Shown piece by piece: positions 1-11,430 of a stretch of 64,000 bases of DNA. The DNA is from Neocallimastix lanati (nom. inval.) (lineage: Eukaryota > Neocallimastigomycota > Neocallimastigomycetes > Neocallimastigales > Neocallimastigaceae): assembly GCA_016946835.1 (NCBI GenBank), contig JACVTC010000081.1, forward strand, positions 467,501 to 531,500, in the 5' to 3' direction. Within the stretch, counting starts at the first letter, position 1; every line of letters starts with the position of its first letter. The translations under genes and the position numbers were made by a program. The notes below the pieces were generated by a model. It was not told where the DNA came from and did no database searches. It worked only from the letters and a program-made list of their open reading frames with translations.

Positions 1-130
1 AGAATAAACGATGGTTCACCTTTATCATAAAAATAACAATAAAGAGAACATTTGAGACACTTTTCTCGTACCTTTACCACTTCTGATAGCAATAGTCCTA
101 TAAAATTATTTTCACATCTTAAATGGAAAA
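1..130 (-). other. Edge stretch with possible coding remnant
   Basis: This stretch is less AT-rich than the following 700 bases. On the minus strand one frame stays open to the window edge over about 44 codons and contains a short C-x2-C pair. No start codon, domain or neighbour supports a gene, so it may be the edge of a gene or a decayed transposon piece lying mostly outside the window. Confidence 0.2.
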
Positions 131-860
131 ATTCAATTAAATCCTAAAACTGACAATCCTTATATTTTTTTTTTCTTTTTTTAATTTAAGTAATCCATAA
201 AAAATAATTAATTAACTAATAAATAATAAAATATTAAAATATTAAATAATAAATAATAAATAATAAATTATAAACGAATTAATAAATAAAGTATAAATAT
301 ATATGAAATTTTTGAATATGAAAAATACGAAATATATTATTTATTAATATTTTAGGATAAAAAATTTTTTATTTTTTTTATTCTTTAATTTTTATTATTC
401 AATTTCATTTTTTAATCATATTTTGATTAAAGATCTAATTATTTAGATATATATAATCTAAATCTTTTCTATCAATAATAATTATTTAATAATAATAAAT
501 AATTATTTTATATTGTTATTAATAAATAATTATTTTATATTATTAATAATAATAATAATATTAGTATTATTTTATTATTTTTATTATTATTTTATTTTGA
601 AATAAATTTTTTTATAACATTTATCTTATTATATTATATTATATTTTACTCATTTTTTTCATTTCATTATATTATATTATCTATTTTATTTTATTTTATT
701 TTATTTATTTTATTTTTTTTTTTTTATTTTATTTTATTTTATTTTATATTATTTTTTATTTCATTTCATATTTTATTTTATTTCATTTTTTATTTTAGTT
801 TATTTTTATTTTATTTTATTTTTTTTTTTTATTTTATTTTATATTTTTTTATTTATTTAT
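131..860. repeat. AT-only intergenic with TTTTA/ATTT microsatellites
   Basis: Almost pure A/T sequence. Positions 660-860 are pentanucleotide TTTTA and tetranucleotide ATTT runs. The stretch from about 470 has a recognisable counterpart at about 5780-5900, so it belongs to the left half of the segmental duplication that also copied the neighbouring gene. No coding signal. Confidence 0.7.
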
Positions 861-870
861 TTATTAAATG

Positions 871-914
871 CATTGACAATACCAATCATTAATTATTATT
901 GGTTTTTGTCAATG
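871..914. terminator. Inverted repeat just 3' of the 671-aa gene
   Basis: CATTGACAATACCAAT and its near-perfect reverse complement, separated by about 11 bases, could form a 16-bp stem. It lies 54-97 bases downstream of the stop codon at 968, so it would fall in the 3' UTR. It may be an RNA 3'-end structure or simply a small inverted repeat; no function is proven. Confidence 0.3.
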
Positions 915-967
915 GGGTAGTACTAAAAGCTGTCTTTGCTGTAGTTGTAATAGAATTAGGGGTTAGT

Positions 968-2983
968 TTATTCATCAGATTCAGATTCTTTAATTTTCTC
1001 AATTTCACATTTTAATTTACAGGTAGCAACATCAAAAAGGATATGTCCACGTCCGAAACCACAATAACGACTGTAATCGATGCTTTTTGGGAAAATTCTT
1101 TTTAAATCTTTATTATTACCACAAGAATAGACACGATCATCATTGCTTTCAACATTATAATAAGTTATCTCACCTCTCGAAGATACCTTTTCAATTGTAG
1201 CATAAGCATCATTATTGATTTTTGAAGTAGAAGACTCGTTTGAATCAATAATCATAACTTTAGTATTAGTAACTGATGCACCTGGTATACTAAAATAAGG
1301 TTTTGCTTCTTTAAAATAATAGGTATGTGGATCCTTTAAACATTCATCATTATTTTTAAATTTATCACATACTAATTGACAGGTATTAAGATCAAATTTA
1401 GGAGTGTATTGACAATCCTGGCCACAATAAAAGTTATAGTCTATATCCTCAAGTGTAAATTTATCGACACATTCTTCATAACGTTTATCGGTATAATCCA
1501 CTCTGAAAATATATTTTTTTCTTAAATCAGTATTAAAGATATCCTTAAATCTAGTGATACTTAATGTGATATAACTATTACTATCTGTAGAATCAGATTT
1601 CGCTGAATTAAAAAGAGGAACCTTTACGGATTTGACAATTATATTGTTATTTTTTATTGAAGTAATCATATTGTTAAATTCAGGAGTATTATTATAGTAA
1701 TAAGAATCATCCTCTGATTCAGGATCTTCATTAGGATCAACTTTGGGAAGATCGTCAGGATCCTCGGAGTAAGAATCCTGTTCAGAGGGATCATTTTGTG
1801 GAGGAGGGAGAAGATCATCAGAAAAAATATCATTGGATTCAAAAATAGTTTCTGTGGGATCAGAGAAAGTTTTTGTGGAATCTAAAATAGTTTTTGTAGA
1901 TTCTATAACAGAAGAGGTAATTTCTTCAGTTTTAAAAGGAATACTTTCAGATTCATAGATAGTTTCTGTGGAATCAGAAATAGTTTTTGTAGATTCTATA
2001 ACAGTAGAGGTAATTTCTTCAGATTTAAATAGAATACTTTCAGATTCATAGATAGTTTCTGTGGAATCAGAAATAGTTTCTGTAGGATTTATAGCAATAG
2101 AAGTAGTATCTTCTGGATCAGAGAAAAGATCTTTCTCTCTTAAGAAATCTCTTCCACACCCTAATGTACAAGTAGCAACATCAAAAATGATATTTCCTCG
2201 TCCAAAACCACAATAACTGCTGTATTCCTTTGTTTCAAGGAATATTTCTTTTAAATTTTTGTTACGACTACAGGAAGAGACACGGTCATCATTGCTTTCA
2301 ACATTATAATAGGTAATTCTACCATCCGAAATTACCTTTTCTATGATAACATAGGATTTTCTACTAGGAATGATAGATTTATTTGAATCAATAATCATAA
2401 TTTTATTAGAAATAGCTGAAGCGCCTGGTGGTTTAGTAACTTGAAAACCTTTTACAAAATAATACTTTGATGGATTATTTAAACATTCAGCATTATTTTT
2501 GAATTTATCACAAACTAATCTACAGGTACCAAGGTCAAATTTAGGAGTATATTCACATGTACTATCACAATATATTTTATAATATATATCTTTCATTACA
2601 AATTTATCTCTACAAGCTTCATAACGTTCATCCATAGTACTAATTCCATATCCATATTTATCAAGCTTCTTATTACGAATATAATTTAATGTGAGATAAC
2701 TCTCATCACTATCTGAGGAATTAGATTCAGTTGAATTAAAAAGAGGAACTTTTAAGGAGTAGTTAAAAATATCACCAAGTGTAGGATTAATTTTAGAAAT
2801 TGTACTTGTGGGAGTGCTGAAAGTTTTTGTTGCTTTATTAACACTAGAAGAATTGGATGTAGATTTTCTAGGAGAAGGAAGAGCTTTTGTAAAATTTATA
2901 CTATCATTGATTGGACCACCTCTTGCATTTTCTATAGTCATACAGACTACAGCTAAAGTTTTAAAAATATAATCTATTTTCAT
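968..2983 (-). CDS. Secreted Cys-rich protein, two homologous domains
   Basis: The 671-residue protein has no family I recognise. It starts with a hydrophobic segment (about residues 8-18, FKTLAVVCMTI) compatible with a signal peptide. Two homologous domains of about 200 residues follow, at roughly 75-280 and 455-660. Each begins KVPLFNS, contains ERYEAC/KRYEEC, a YTPKFDL...LVCDKFKNN core, MIIDSN, ITYYNVESNDDRV and ends near YCGFGRG...FDVATC. Each has about eight to nine cysteines at matching places, suggesting disulphides. Between them lies a Ser/Thr/Glu linker containing repeats of TETIYESESI/TKTISDST, then an Asp/Pro/Glu-rich stretch. Extracellular location is inferred from the leader, cysteines and linker. 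A truncated relative lies at 6236-6915. No intron is needed. Confidence 0.75.
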   Translation of the reverse strand: MKIDYIFKTLAVVCMTIENARGGPINDSINFTKALPSPRKSTSNSSSVNKATKTFSTPTSTISKINPTLGDIFNYSLKVPLFNSTESNSSDSDESYLTLNYIRNKKLDKYGYGISTMDERYEACRDKFVMKDIYYKIYCDSTCEYTPKFDLGTCRLVCDKFKNNAECLNNPSKYYFVKGFQVTKPPGASAISNKIMIIDSNKSIIPSRKSYVIIEKVISDGRITYYNVESNDDRVSSCSRNKNLKEIFLETKEYSSYCGFGRGNIIFDVATCTLGCGRDFLREKDLFSDPEDTTSIAINPTETISDSTETIYESESILFKSEEITSTVIESTKTISDSTETIYESESIPFKTEEITSSVIESTKTILDSTKTFSDPTETIFESNDIFSDDLLPPPQNDPSEQDSYSEDPDDLPKVDPNEDPESEDDSYYYNNTPEFNNMITSIKNNNIIVKSVKVPLFNSAKSDSTDSNSYITLSITRFKDIFNTDLRKKYIFRVDYTDKRYEECVDKFTLEDIDYNFYCGQDCQYTPKFDLNTCQLVCDKFKNNDECLKDPHTYYFKEAKPYFSIPGASVTNTKVMIIDSNESSTSKINNDAYATIEKVSSRGEITYYNVESNDDRVYSCGNNKDLKRIFPKSIDYSRYCGFGRGHILFDVATCKLKCEIEKIKESESDE

Positions 2984-2999
2984 TTTTATTTTTTTTTAT

Positions 3000-5780
3000 A
3001 ACTATGTATATAAATAAATAATAAAAATATATTATTAAAATTTTAATTTTAATTTTAATTTTAAAAAATATTAATTATTATATTACAATTTTAATATAAT
3101 TATTATCATCATATATAATATATAATAAAAATTATAACAAATTACCTTTATTATATAATAACAATAAAATTTTTAAAAACTTCTATTATAAATTTTTTAT
3201 ATATAAAATCAATATAAAAATTTATTTTATTTTATTTTTATATTATTATTTTGTATTATTTTTTATTTTTTATTTTTTTTTTTTTTGTCTTAATTTCATG
3301 GGAATTTTTTTCATATTTATAGTTTTATCATTTTGATAAATCCATTAATAATAATAATAATAATAATGAATAATAATAATAATAATAATGAATAATAATA
3401 ATAAAATTTAATAAAAAAAATTAATAATAATACTACCTCACTTTCTTCAATTGTTTTGTTTTTGAAACATTTTATATTTAATTTATATTTAACATTCCTT
3501 AACAAACTGTCTTTTTTATTTGTTTTTTTCCTTTTTAAGAAATTTGTGTTCGCTTCAAAAAATTTTGATAATTAAAAAGTAAGTAAATAAAATAATAAAT
3601 AAATAAATAAATAATAATTAATTAATAAATAATTTTTAAATAATAAATAATTTTTAATTAAATAAATAATAATTAATAATTAATAAACTTTTTTTTTTTA
3701 AATCTAGAATAGAAATAAATTTTATTTAATAATATTTAATTAAAAAAAAAAAATACAGGAAAAAAAAATATATATATATATATATTATTTTAATATTAAA
3801 AAACAAAAAACTATTATATTTTAAGTTTTGAGGGTGTAAAAATTATTAATCACTATTACAGTAGCATTAGAAAGGTATTTCATAAGTTTTTTACCACTAT
3901 AACTCTTTCAAAATAGTATTAAAAAAAAGTATAATCTACTTCCATACTATTAACATTTGATGAATAAATAAATATTAAATATTAAATATTAAATATTAAA
4001 TATGTAATTCTTATAATAAGTAAATTCATGTACAAAAATTATAAAATACATAAATGATAAAATGTACTTAATGTATATTAAATTATTTTAATTTATATTT
4101 AAAACAAATTATATTAATTTTTAATTGATGAATGTTCTATTAATATATTAAATAAATTAATTAAAATAATAAATATATAATAAATTAATTATTAATCCAT
4201 TATCAATAATCAATAAATAATCAATAATCAATTATCAATAATAAATAATAAATAATAAATAATAAATAATAAATAATAAATAATAAATAATAAATAATAA
4301 ATAATTAAATAATAAATAATTAAATAATAAATTAATAAATCATTGAATAATAAATAATACATGTATTTATATATAAATTATTAAAAAACGAAATTTCAAA
4401 TAAAAAAAGAAAAAAAATTATATTAATATTATACAAAAATAATAAATAAAAATAATGATAAAAAAAAAAAAATTATCAATATTATGATTAAATAATAAAA
4501 AAATAGTTTATTATTTGATTATTTACTATGTTGTATTCTACGATAATTTTAACAACTATTCAATAATATGGTTAAGATTATGAATTAAAAATTTAAAATA
4601 ATAAATAATAAATATATAATAATAAATGATAATAAATGATAATAAATGATAATATTTATGGAAATAAATAATAATAATAAATTTTTTGTTAAATTTGAAT
4701 AATTCACCTACAAAACTTCATTTTAATTAACTGATGAATAATAACAAAAAATTAAATGAAAAATATTCTTTTTAATAAAATTTTAATAAATATTTATTTT
4801 TTTTTTTTTTTTTTAATTAATAAAACATTATTATTAAATTTTTATATTAAAAAAAAAAGTGTACAACAATTATAATAGTTAAATTTTAATATTATAAAAA
4901 ATTGTACAAAAACTTTTTTTATTGATTAAAAAAATAATAATTAATAAATATTATATTTTTATGATTAATCATAATTTAAAAAAAAAATAATTAAATATTA
5001 TATATATATATAGAGTTTTTATTGTTTCAAAATTAATTATGATATGAAAAAAAAAGAAGGTACAAAAATTATTTTATTATTATAATTATTAAAATTATTA
5101 AAATTATTATTTCTTTTTATCTGATAGTAATTGTATATTAAGTTAAAAAAAAAAATTAAGAAAATTTTTTTAATTTTTTTGTTTATAGTAATTTTTCCTA
5201 TTGGTTCTTTTTTCTTTTGTTTCAAAATATTGGTTACCAAAGTTTAAGAATAACTCACTTTTTATTTTTTTAAAAAAAAAATTAATAATAATTATGAAAT
5301 AAATAATTATGAAATAAATAAATAAATAATATTTAATATATATTATGAAAGATTGTTTATTAATTAATATAAAATTTATTATTCATTGAATATAAATAAA
5401 AGATTCAACAAAAGATTTAAAGAACAGATAAAATTACAAAGTTTTTATTGAATTGTGACTTGTTCTAGATTCATATTAATTTATATTTAATTTATAATTA
5501 CAATAAATAATTATCATTTAATTTAATATTTTATTAAAGTTAAGATAGAACGCAAGTTCATATTATAATATTAACTTTATCTTAATAAAGTTAACATATA
5601 ATAAATGAAAGAATCTAATTACTGAATATTAATCATATTTAAGAAGATATTTTATTATTTTATTTTATTCATTTATAATTTGATTACTTACTTGATGATT
5701 ATGATTTTTTTTCTTTATTAATTATATTTATATGGTAATTATATTTTAATAATGATCTATATATATATATATATTTAAAT
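3000..5780. repeat. AT-rich intergenic with TAATAAA heptad array
   Basis: No gene is supported; the short ORFs here are low-complexity. The 3000-4320 part, upstream of the 671-residue gene, is recognisably related to 6900-8330 upstream of its pseudogene (for example around 4085-4210 and 7800-8000). Positions 4240-4310 are a short (TAATAAA)n array. Small trinucleotide ATA/AAT runs occur at 3345-3435 and 5790-5880. Confidence 0.6.
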
Positions 5781-5845
5781 ATTTTCTAATAATAATAATA
5801 ATAATAATAATAATTATTAAGCAATAATAATAAATAATTATTTTA

Positions 5846-5876
<31 letters not shown>

Positions 5877-5964
5877 TTAATTTTAAAAAAAAGATATTCA
5901 TAATTTTTTTATTTAATTTTATTTTTTTATTTATAATATATATATTTTATTTTATTTTGAATCT

Positions 5965-6054
5965 TTGATTTCAACATTATATATATCTTATTTTTTATTT
6001 AAATATTATTCTTTGATTACTTTTTTCTTCTTTATTTTATTTTACTTTTATGGC

Positions 6055-6093
<39 letters not shown>

Positions 6094-6096
6094 TCT

Positions 6097-6127
<31 letters not shown>

Positions 6128-6200
6128 TTAATATTAATGAATTGATAATGCCAAATACTAATTTTTTTTTTTTACAAAACAGGTTGAACTATATAATCTT
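5965..6200. repeat. TTTA microsatellite and duplicated 3' flank
   Basis: (ATTT)n occupies 6050-6130. The following bases around 6140-6165 (TTGATAATGCCAAATACTAA) match the 3' flank of the 671-residue gene near 872-893, so this is the downstream flank of the duplicated, decayed copy. The 98-residue plus-strand ORF across it is microsatellite translation. Confidence 0.6.
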
Positions 6201-6306
6201 ACCCACCACATTATTTCCATTTCTTGGCACTAGAGTAACCAGAAATAGAAGATTCATTTGAATCAATAATCATAACTTTATTAGAAATAATTGAAGCACT
6301 TGCCAG

Positions 6307-6496
6307 TTTAACATAAGAACTACAATATTTAAGATAATAATCACTTTGATTATTTAAACATTCAGCGTTAATTTTAAATTTATCAAAAACTAATCATCAG
6401 GTATTAAGATCAAATTTAGGAATATACCAATAATAATAATCATAAAATATTTTTAGTTGGAAGATTTTTAGGAGGTGGAGGAGGTGCTTTTAAAGA
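6307..6496. repeat. Direct repeat, copy 1 (~185 bp)
   Basis: Nearly identical to 6632-6811: both run from TTAACATAAGAACTACAATA through GGAAGATTTTTAGGAGGTG. They differ at only a few bases (TCATCAGG versus TTATCAGA, CATAAAAT versus CATAACAT) plus a short GGAGGTG expansion here. It is part of the decayed gene copy; the two repeats flank the MITE-like element. Confidence 0.8.
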
Positions 6497-6499
6497 AAT

Positions 6500-6634
6500 A
6501 ATTAGTAAAAGTTTATATTATTATTAATATGTTTTAGGCCGAAAAACATAAAACATATTAATATTAAAAGCATAATTATATCAGTATGGATATGGAAATA
6601 AAAAGTTTATTTATATATATAAATATTAATTTTT
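6500..6634 (+). mobile_element. MITE-like element, copy 1
   Basis: About 134 bp that reappear in reverse orientation at 7668-7801 with only a handful of differences. It contains an internal palindrome, AATATGTTTTA...TAAAACATATT, around GGCCGAAAAACA, and has no coding capacity. It sits between the two direct repeats of the pseudogene. Small size, lack of ORF and two copies suggest a non-autonomous DNA element; terminal inverted repeats and target-site duplications are not clear, so the class is inferred. Confidence 0.5.
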
Positions 6635-6811
6635 AACATAAGAACTACAATATTTAAGATAATAATCACTTTGATTATTTAAACATTCAGCGTTAATTTT
6701 AAATTTATCAAAAACTAATTATCAGATATTAAGATCAAATTTAGGAATATACCAATAATAATAATCATAACATGTTTTTAGTTGGAAGATTTTTAGGAGG
6801 TGCTTTTAAAG
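6632..6811. repeat. Direct repeat, copy 2 (~180 bp)
   Basis: Second copy of the pseudogene segment described at 6307-6496. Its near identity to the first implies a much more recent duplication than the decay of the gene copy itself. Confidence 0.8.
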
Positions 6812-7141
6812 ATTTTATACTACCTAAGGACTACTTTTTATATTTTATTTATAATTTATTAAATAATAAATAATAAATAAACTTTAGCTAATGCTTTTCA
6901 AAATATAAACTATTTTTTTTTAAACTCTATATATAATAAATATTAAAAAAAAAATATTAGATTTGAATTTTAATATAATATAATATTAATTATTATGATA
7001 AATTACAATTTTAATATAAATACTACAGTCATATAATAAATAATAAAAATTATAATAGATTACATTTATTTATTTATTTATTATTTAATTATTTATTATT
7101 CAATTAAATGTTATATATTACCATTTATTATTTATTATTCA

Positions 7142-7512
7142 ATTATTTAATTATTTATTATTTATTATTTATTATTTATTATTTATTATTTATTATTTAT
7201 TATTTATTATTTATTATTTATTATTTATTATTTATTATTTATTATTTATTATTTATTATTTATTATTTATTATTTATTATTTATTATTTATTATTTATTA
7301 TTTATTATTTATTATTTATTATTTATTATTTATTATTTATTATTTATTATTTATTATTTATTATTTATTATTTATTATTTATTATTTATTATTTATTATT
7401 TATTATTTATTATTTATTATTTATTATTTATTATTTATTATTTATTATTTATTATTTATTATTTATTATTCATTATTCATTATTTATTATTTATTATTTA
7501 TTATTTATTATT
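7142..7512. repeat. (TTATTTA)n heptanucleotide array
   Basis: About 330 bp of nearly perfect 7-bp repeats with a few TTATTCA variants near the end. Seven-base units give a repeating seven-residue LLFIIYY translation, which explains the spurious 145-residue open frame. Its reverse complement, (TAATAAA)n, occupies 8018-8320. Confidence 0.95.
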
Positions 7513-7667
7513 CAATTATTACAATTAAAATTATTCAAATTATAAAATATTAGTAAAAATTAACTTTTATTATAAAAAAAAATATATAAATAAATAAATA
7601 AAATAAAAAGAATAAAAAAAAAGTTCATATACTAATTTTAAATGTATAAATACTTTTAAACGTTTTT

Positions 7668-7801
7668 AAAAATTAATATTAATATATATAAATAAACTTT
7701 TTATTTCCATATCCATACTGATATAATTATACTTTTAATATTATATGTTTTATGTTTTTCGACATAAAACATATTAATAATAATATAAACTTTTACTAAT
7801 T
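7668..7801 (-). mobile_element. MITE-like element, copy 2 (inverted)
   Basis: Reverse complement of 6500-6634 with a few substitutions and a 2-base deletion. It has the same internal palindrome around TTTTTCGACATAAAAC. It lies in the duplicated 5' flank of the pseudogene. Confidence 0.5.
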
Positions 7802-8017
7802 ATTTTAATTTATATTTAAAACAAATTATGACAATTTTCTAATCAGAGATTATTCTGTTATTCTATTAATATTAAGTAAATTAATTAAAAAATATGTGGT
7901 GATTTTGAGTACATTAAATATTGATATATTATACATTATACAGTTTATGTAATTTAATAATATTTTAATTCTCAATAATCAATAATCAACACTCAATAAT
8001 CAATAATCAATAATCAA

Positions 8018-8320
8018 TAATAAATAATAAATAATAAATAATAAATAATAAATAATAAATAATAAATAATAAATAATAAATAATAAATAATAAATAATAA
8101 ATAATAAATAATAAATAATACATAATAAATAATAAATAATAAATAATAAATAATAAATAATAAATAATAAATAATACATAATAAATAATAAATAATAAAT
8201 AATAAATAATAAATAATAAATAATAAATAATAAATAATAAATAATAAATAATAAATAATAAATAATAAATAATAAATAATAAATAATAAATAATAAATAA
8301 TAAATAATAAATAATTAAAT
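8018..8320. repeat. (TAATAAA)n heptanucleotide array
   Basis: About 300 bp of 7-bp repeats, interrupted twice by TACATAA. It is preceded by AATAATC/CAATAAT repeats at 7975-8018 that also precede the shorter array at 4240-4310, so array and flank were part of the segmental duplication. Confidence 0.95.
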
Positions 8321-8364
8321 AATTAATAATTAATAATTAATAATTAATATTGAAAAATCGAATG

Positions 8365-8710
8365 TGTTACATTCTATTAATTCAACATATTCTATTTCAG
8401 TAGTTCATAATGCGATACTTTTTTGAGTTTCATATTTCCATTAAGTTGGTAATCTTTGAAATAAGAAAATATATTTACTCCGTAGATTTTCTTGTTTTCT
8501 TCATCCCCAAGGTAATCACCATCTGAGTAGGCAATTAAATTTTTAGTTCCATAGAAATAGATAGATATTTCTTTTGTAGATTTTTAAAGATCTTAGGATC
8601 ATTAATGCTAATTTTAAATCAATTTCTGTTGGGTCTTCAATGTGTCTAGTAGTTTGATTAAATACATTTGAAATATCTGATCTTGCTTTTTGTTGAAATA
8701 AATAATAAAG
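8365..8710 (-). mobile_element. Ty1/copia RT C-term/RNase H relic
   Basis: Minus-strand frames read RSDISNVFNQTTRHIEDPT, then NLIAYSDGDYLGDEENKK, then QKSIAL, TTEIEYVEL. They match in order the copia region around the RNase H start: ARPDI, YSDADWAGD..RKS, KQ.siALST.EAEY. At least two frame changes and in-frame stops make it nonfunctional. Only the C-terminal part of pol remains; no LTR is visible. Family-level assignment is secure, finer classification is not. Confidence 0.75.
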
Positions 8711-8725
8711 CACCAATAAATAGAC

Positions 8726-8974
8726 TTATAAACTGTTATATTTACTAGAGAGTGAATTTTCTCTTTCTTCGAAAGTAATTCGTTTAAATAGATTAATTGA
8801 TTTTATCCAATTCATTTTATTATTTTTAACATTGCTCCATCTAAAATCAGTCTTAAGTATGATTGGTAAAATATACTCTCTATCTTTTTTATTAAAATCA
8901 ATCATTTTGGTGATTTCAAAAGCTTCTTCAACAAAGTAATGCATCTTTTCAGTGAACTTTTGTTTGAAATCCAT
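8726..8974 (-). CDS. Unidentified 82-aa ORF
   Basis: An 82-residue charged ORF starting MDFKQKFTEKMHYFVEEAF, with mixed composition and G+C above its surroundings. It lies directly upstream, on the same strand, of the copia relic at 8365-8710, so it may be a displaced piece of a retroelement (for example gag) or of another decayed gene. I recognise no domain. An A-rich run precedes the ATG. Confidence 0.3.
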   Translation of the reverse strand: MDFKQKFTEKMHYFVEEAFEITKMIDFNKKDREYILPIILKTDFRWSNVKNNKMNWIKSINLFKRITFEERENSLSSKYNSL

Positions 8975-8989
8975 ATTTTTTTTTTTTTT

Positions 8990-10258
8990 TGTTGAAATAG
9001 CATGGAATATTGGAACAAATTAAATTTAAAACTTAAAAAATTTTCAATAAATGAAAATAAAATTTTATTTTATTATTTAAAAAAAATTTAGGTTAGATAA
9101 AGAATTAATTTCTTTTCGTGGTTTTTGAATTTAATTATCCCTTAAGGTTCCTATTTTTATATTATTATAATAATTAATAATTATTAGTTTAATATATAAA
9201 ATTTTATTATAAAACTAAATTATTTTTTAATAATAATGATAATAATAATAATATTTTTTTTTTTTTTAATATGAAAAAAGTATTTATTCCCTTTTTTTTA
9301 TTTATTTATTTTTTAATTTAATTAAAATGAATATAAAATTTATATATATAACTCATTTTTTATCATTCCTCGTATCTTTTATTTTTATTATAAAAGAAAA
9401 TTTTACGTTCATAAAAATATATATATAATATTATTTATTTATTAATTTATTTATTAATTAATTAATTAATTTATTTATTTATTTATTTATTCATTTATTT
9501 ATTTATTTATTTTTACATATTGATAATTAATATAAAAAAATATAAATTTTCAAGAAATTATCAATAGAATTTAAACAATATTTTAATGTAATTGGTTTAT
9601 TAATTATTAAAATTCTTTTGAAATGGACGTATTAAATGTGGATTTAACTTTGATGTGAAATCTTAACCTCAAGAATTAAATATTGTGTGATTAGAATGAA
9701 TATCCAGCTTATTTCGTTTCGTGATAGTAATAACGACATTTAATATTAATGCATTGGATACAAAAACATCCATTCTATCTTCTTTTTATAAAATAAAATT
9801 TTATAAAAAGAAGTATAAGAATAAATAACTAATTATATTAATTAAAAATGCAAAAACAAAAAACTTTAAATTAGACCAGAATTATAGTTATACATTTTTT
9901 ATTTATTAGTGGACTAGTTGTAGTTGTAGATATTTATATTTATCACACGACTGTATAGAATAAAGATAATAAAACATAATTTAAAAAGAATTCTTATTGC
10001 AAAAAATTTTTATTTAATTTGTCATAAAAAAAATAAAAATAAAAGTATAAAAAATTATAAAGATAATTAGTATTAATGTTTATATTATAATTTTTTTTAG
10101 TTTAGATATAACATAAATTTCAAATTAATATAAATTAATTCAAATTATTATAAAAAATAAAAGAATAATTAAATATATCCATCATATTATATGTCCTTTT
10201 TCTTATTGAGAATTTTTATTTAATATTTTTTTACATATTATTTTTCTTTATTCTTTTT

Positions 10259-10309
<51 letters not shown>

Positions 10310-11400
10310 ATAATTCTTTTTTTATTAAGAAAAAAAAATAAAAAACAAATTCATATTTAATATCATATATTCTTATATTCAGGAAAATATATAATGAATT
10401 ATTCAAATTTTTTCATATTTTTTTTTATTATCAAGATTATTATATTCATTCTTTTTGCAAAATATTATAAAAGTTTTTTCTTTTTTTTTTTTTTTTTTTT
10501 TTCATTTTTGAGATGAGTTTTCTTTAAAATAAAAATATAATATTTTTATAGTAATTAATATAATAATATAACCAAACATATAAATGTATATATAATATAT
10601 ATATATATCGTTTAAATAAATCTTATGATATATCATATGTATTTTACTCTATTTTTCTCGATAATTTAAAATGGTTTCATAAATCATAATTCTTTAATAA
10701 AGAATTAAAAAAACATTTTTACCTATATATAATAAAAATAAAACAATCATATAAATTAAAAGTGAGTATAAATAAACGTCATATAACCAAATTAAAATAA
10801 ATTTTAATTTATTTGATATATATATAATATTAAAATATTCATTACTAGTTTGAATATCATTTGTATGTATATATATTAAAATTCTATATTAAAATACAAA
10901 TATATGTATATATTAAGTAAAACAAAAAATGGTTATATATATTTTTTCAGTCTTTAAAGATTTATATATATATATATATATATTTAATTATCTTCACTCT
11001 ATAATAAATGAAGTAAGTATATTAATATTTAAAATGGCTTAAATAAATAATACAATAGATAAAAGATAAAATGTATATATTTAAAAAAAAAAAAAATTAC
11101 TCATAGATTATTTTAATTCTTAATATTAAAATTAATTCAATCATTTATTTAGAAAATTTTTGTAATTATTTTCTCAATAAGATGAGCTTACAGATTTATT
11201 TGTCATAAACATTAATAATTTTATATCTTAATTTCATATTTTATTGTTTTGATTTTTTAACTTTTAGAATCTAAACTTGGTATTAACCTCTGTTTTTTTT
11301 TTTTTCTTTGCAATCCAATGTTTTTGATATCCTTTCTTTATAATTCTAAGTTAACAATTTAGAAAATACTTTATCAATTACATTTCCATTTTTGGAATCA
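8990..11400. other. AT-rich gene desert with poly(T) tracts
   Basis: No gene supported. Poly(T) runs lie at 10259-10308 and about 10482-10502, with short TATATA repeats at 10590-10610 and 10966-10982. A slightly more complex stretch at 9600-9780 has no recognisable translation. Confidence 0.5.
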
Positions 11401-11430
11401 AAACTGCAATTAGTTGGTAATGATTCATTT

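Larger units (their letters stand above)
6236..6915 (-). pseudogene. Truncated, rearranged copy of the 671-aa gene
   Basis: Minus-strand sequence matches parts of the 968-2983 gene: the MIIDSN region (6250-6290), the CDKFKNN/TPKFDL region (6355-6430) and the N-terminal linker region (6450-6500), with large pieces between them missing. A second copy of a ~185-bp segment follows at 6632-6811. The region beyond 6840 matches the start and 5' flank of the intact gene (6885-7070 against 2945-3150). Stops, frameshifts and lost cysteine codons show it is dead. It arose by segmental duplication followed by deletion, a local duplication and an insertion at 6500-6634. Confidence 0.7.

Noticed and set aside
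7108-7545. 145-residue ORF of LLFIIYY repeats
   Set aside because: It is the translation of a (TTATTTA)n heptanucleotide array; 7-bp units stay open in all frames and give a seven-residue periodicity.
7142-8320. CRISPR or telomere-like array
   Set aside because: Heptad AT repeats have no spacers, and the units TTATTTA/TAATAAA do not resemble TTAGGG-type telomeres.
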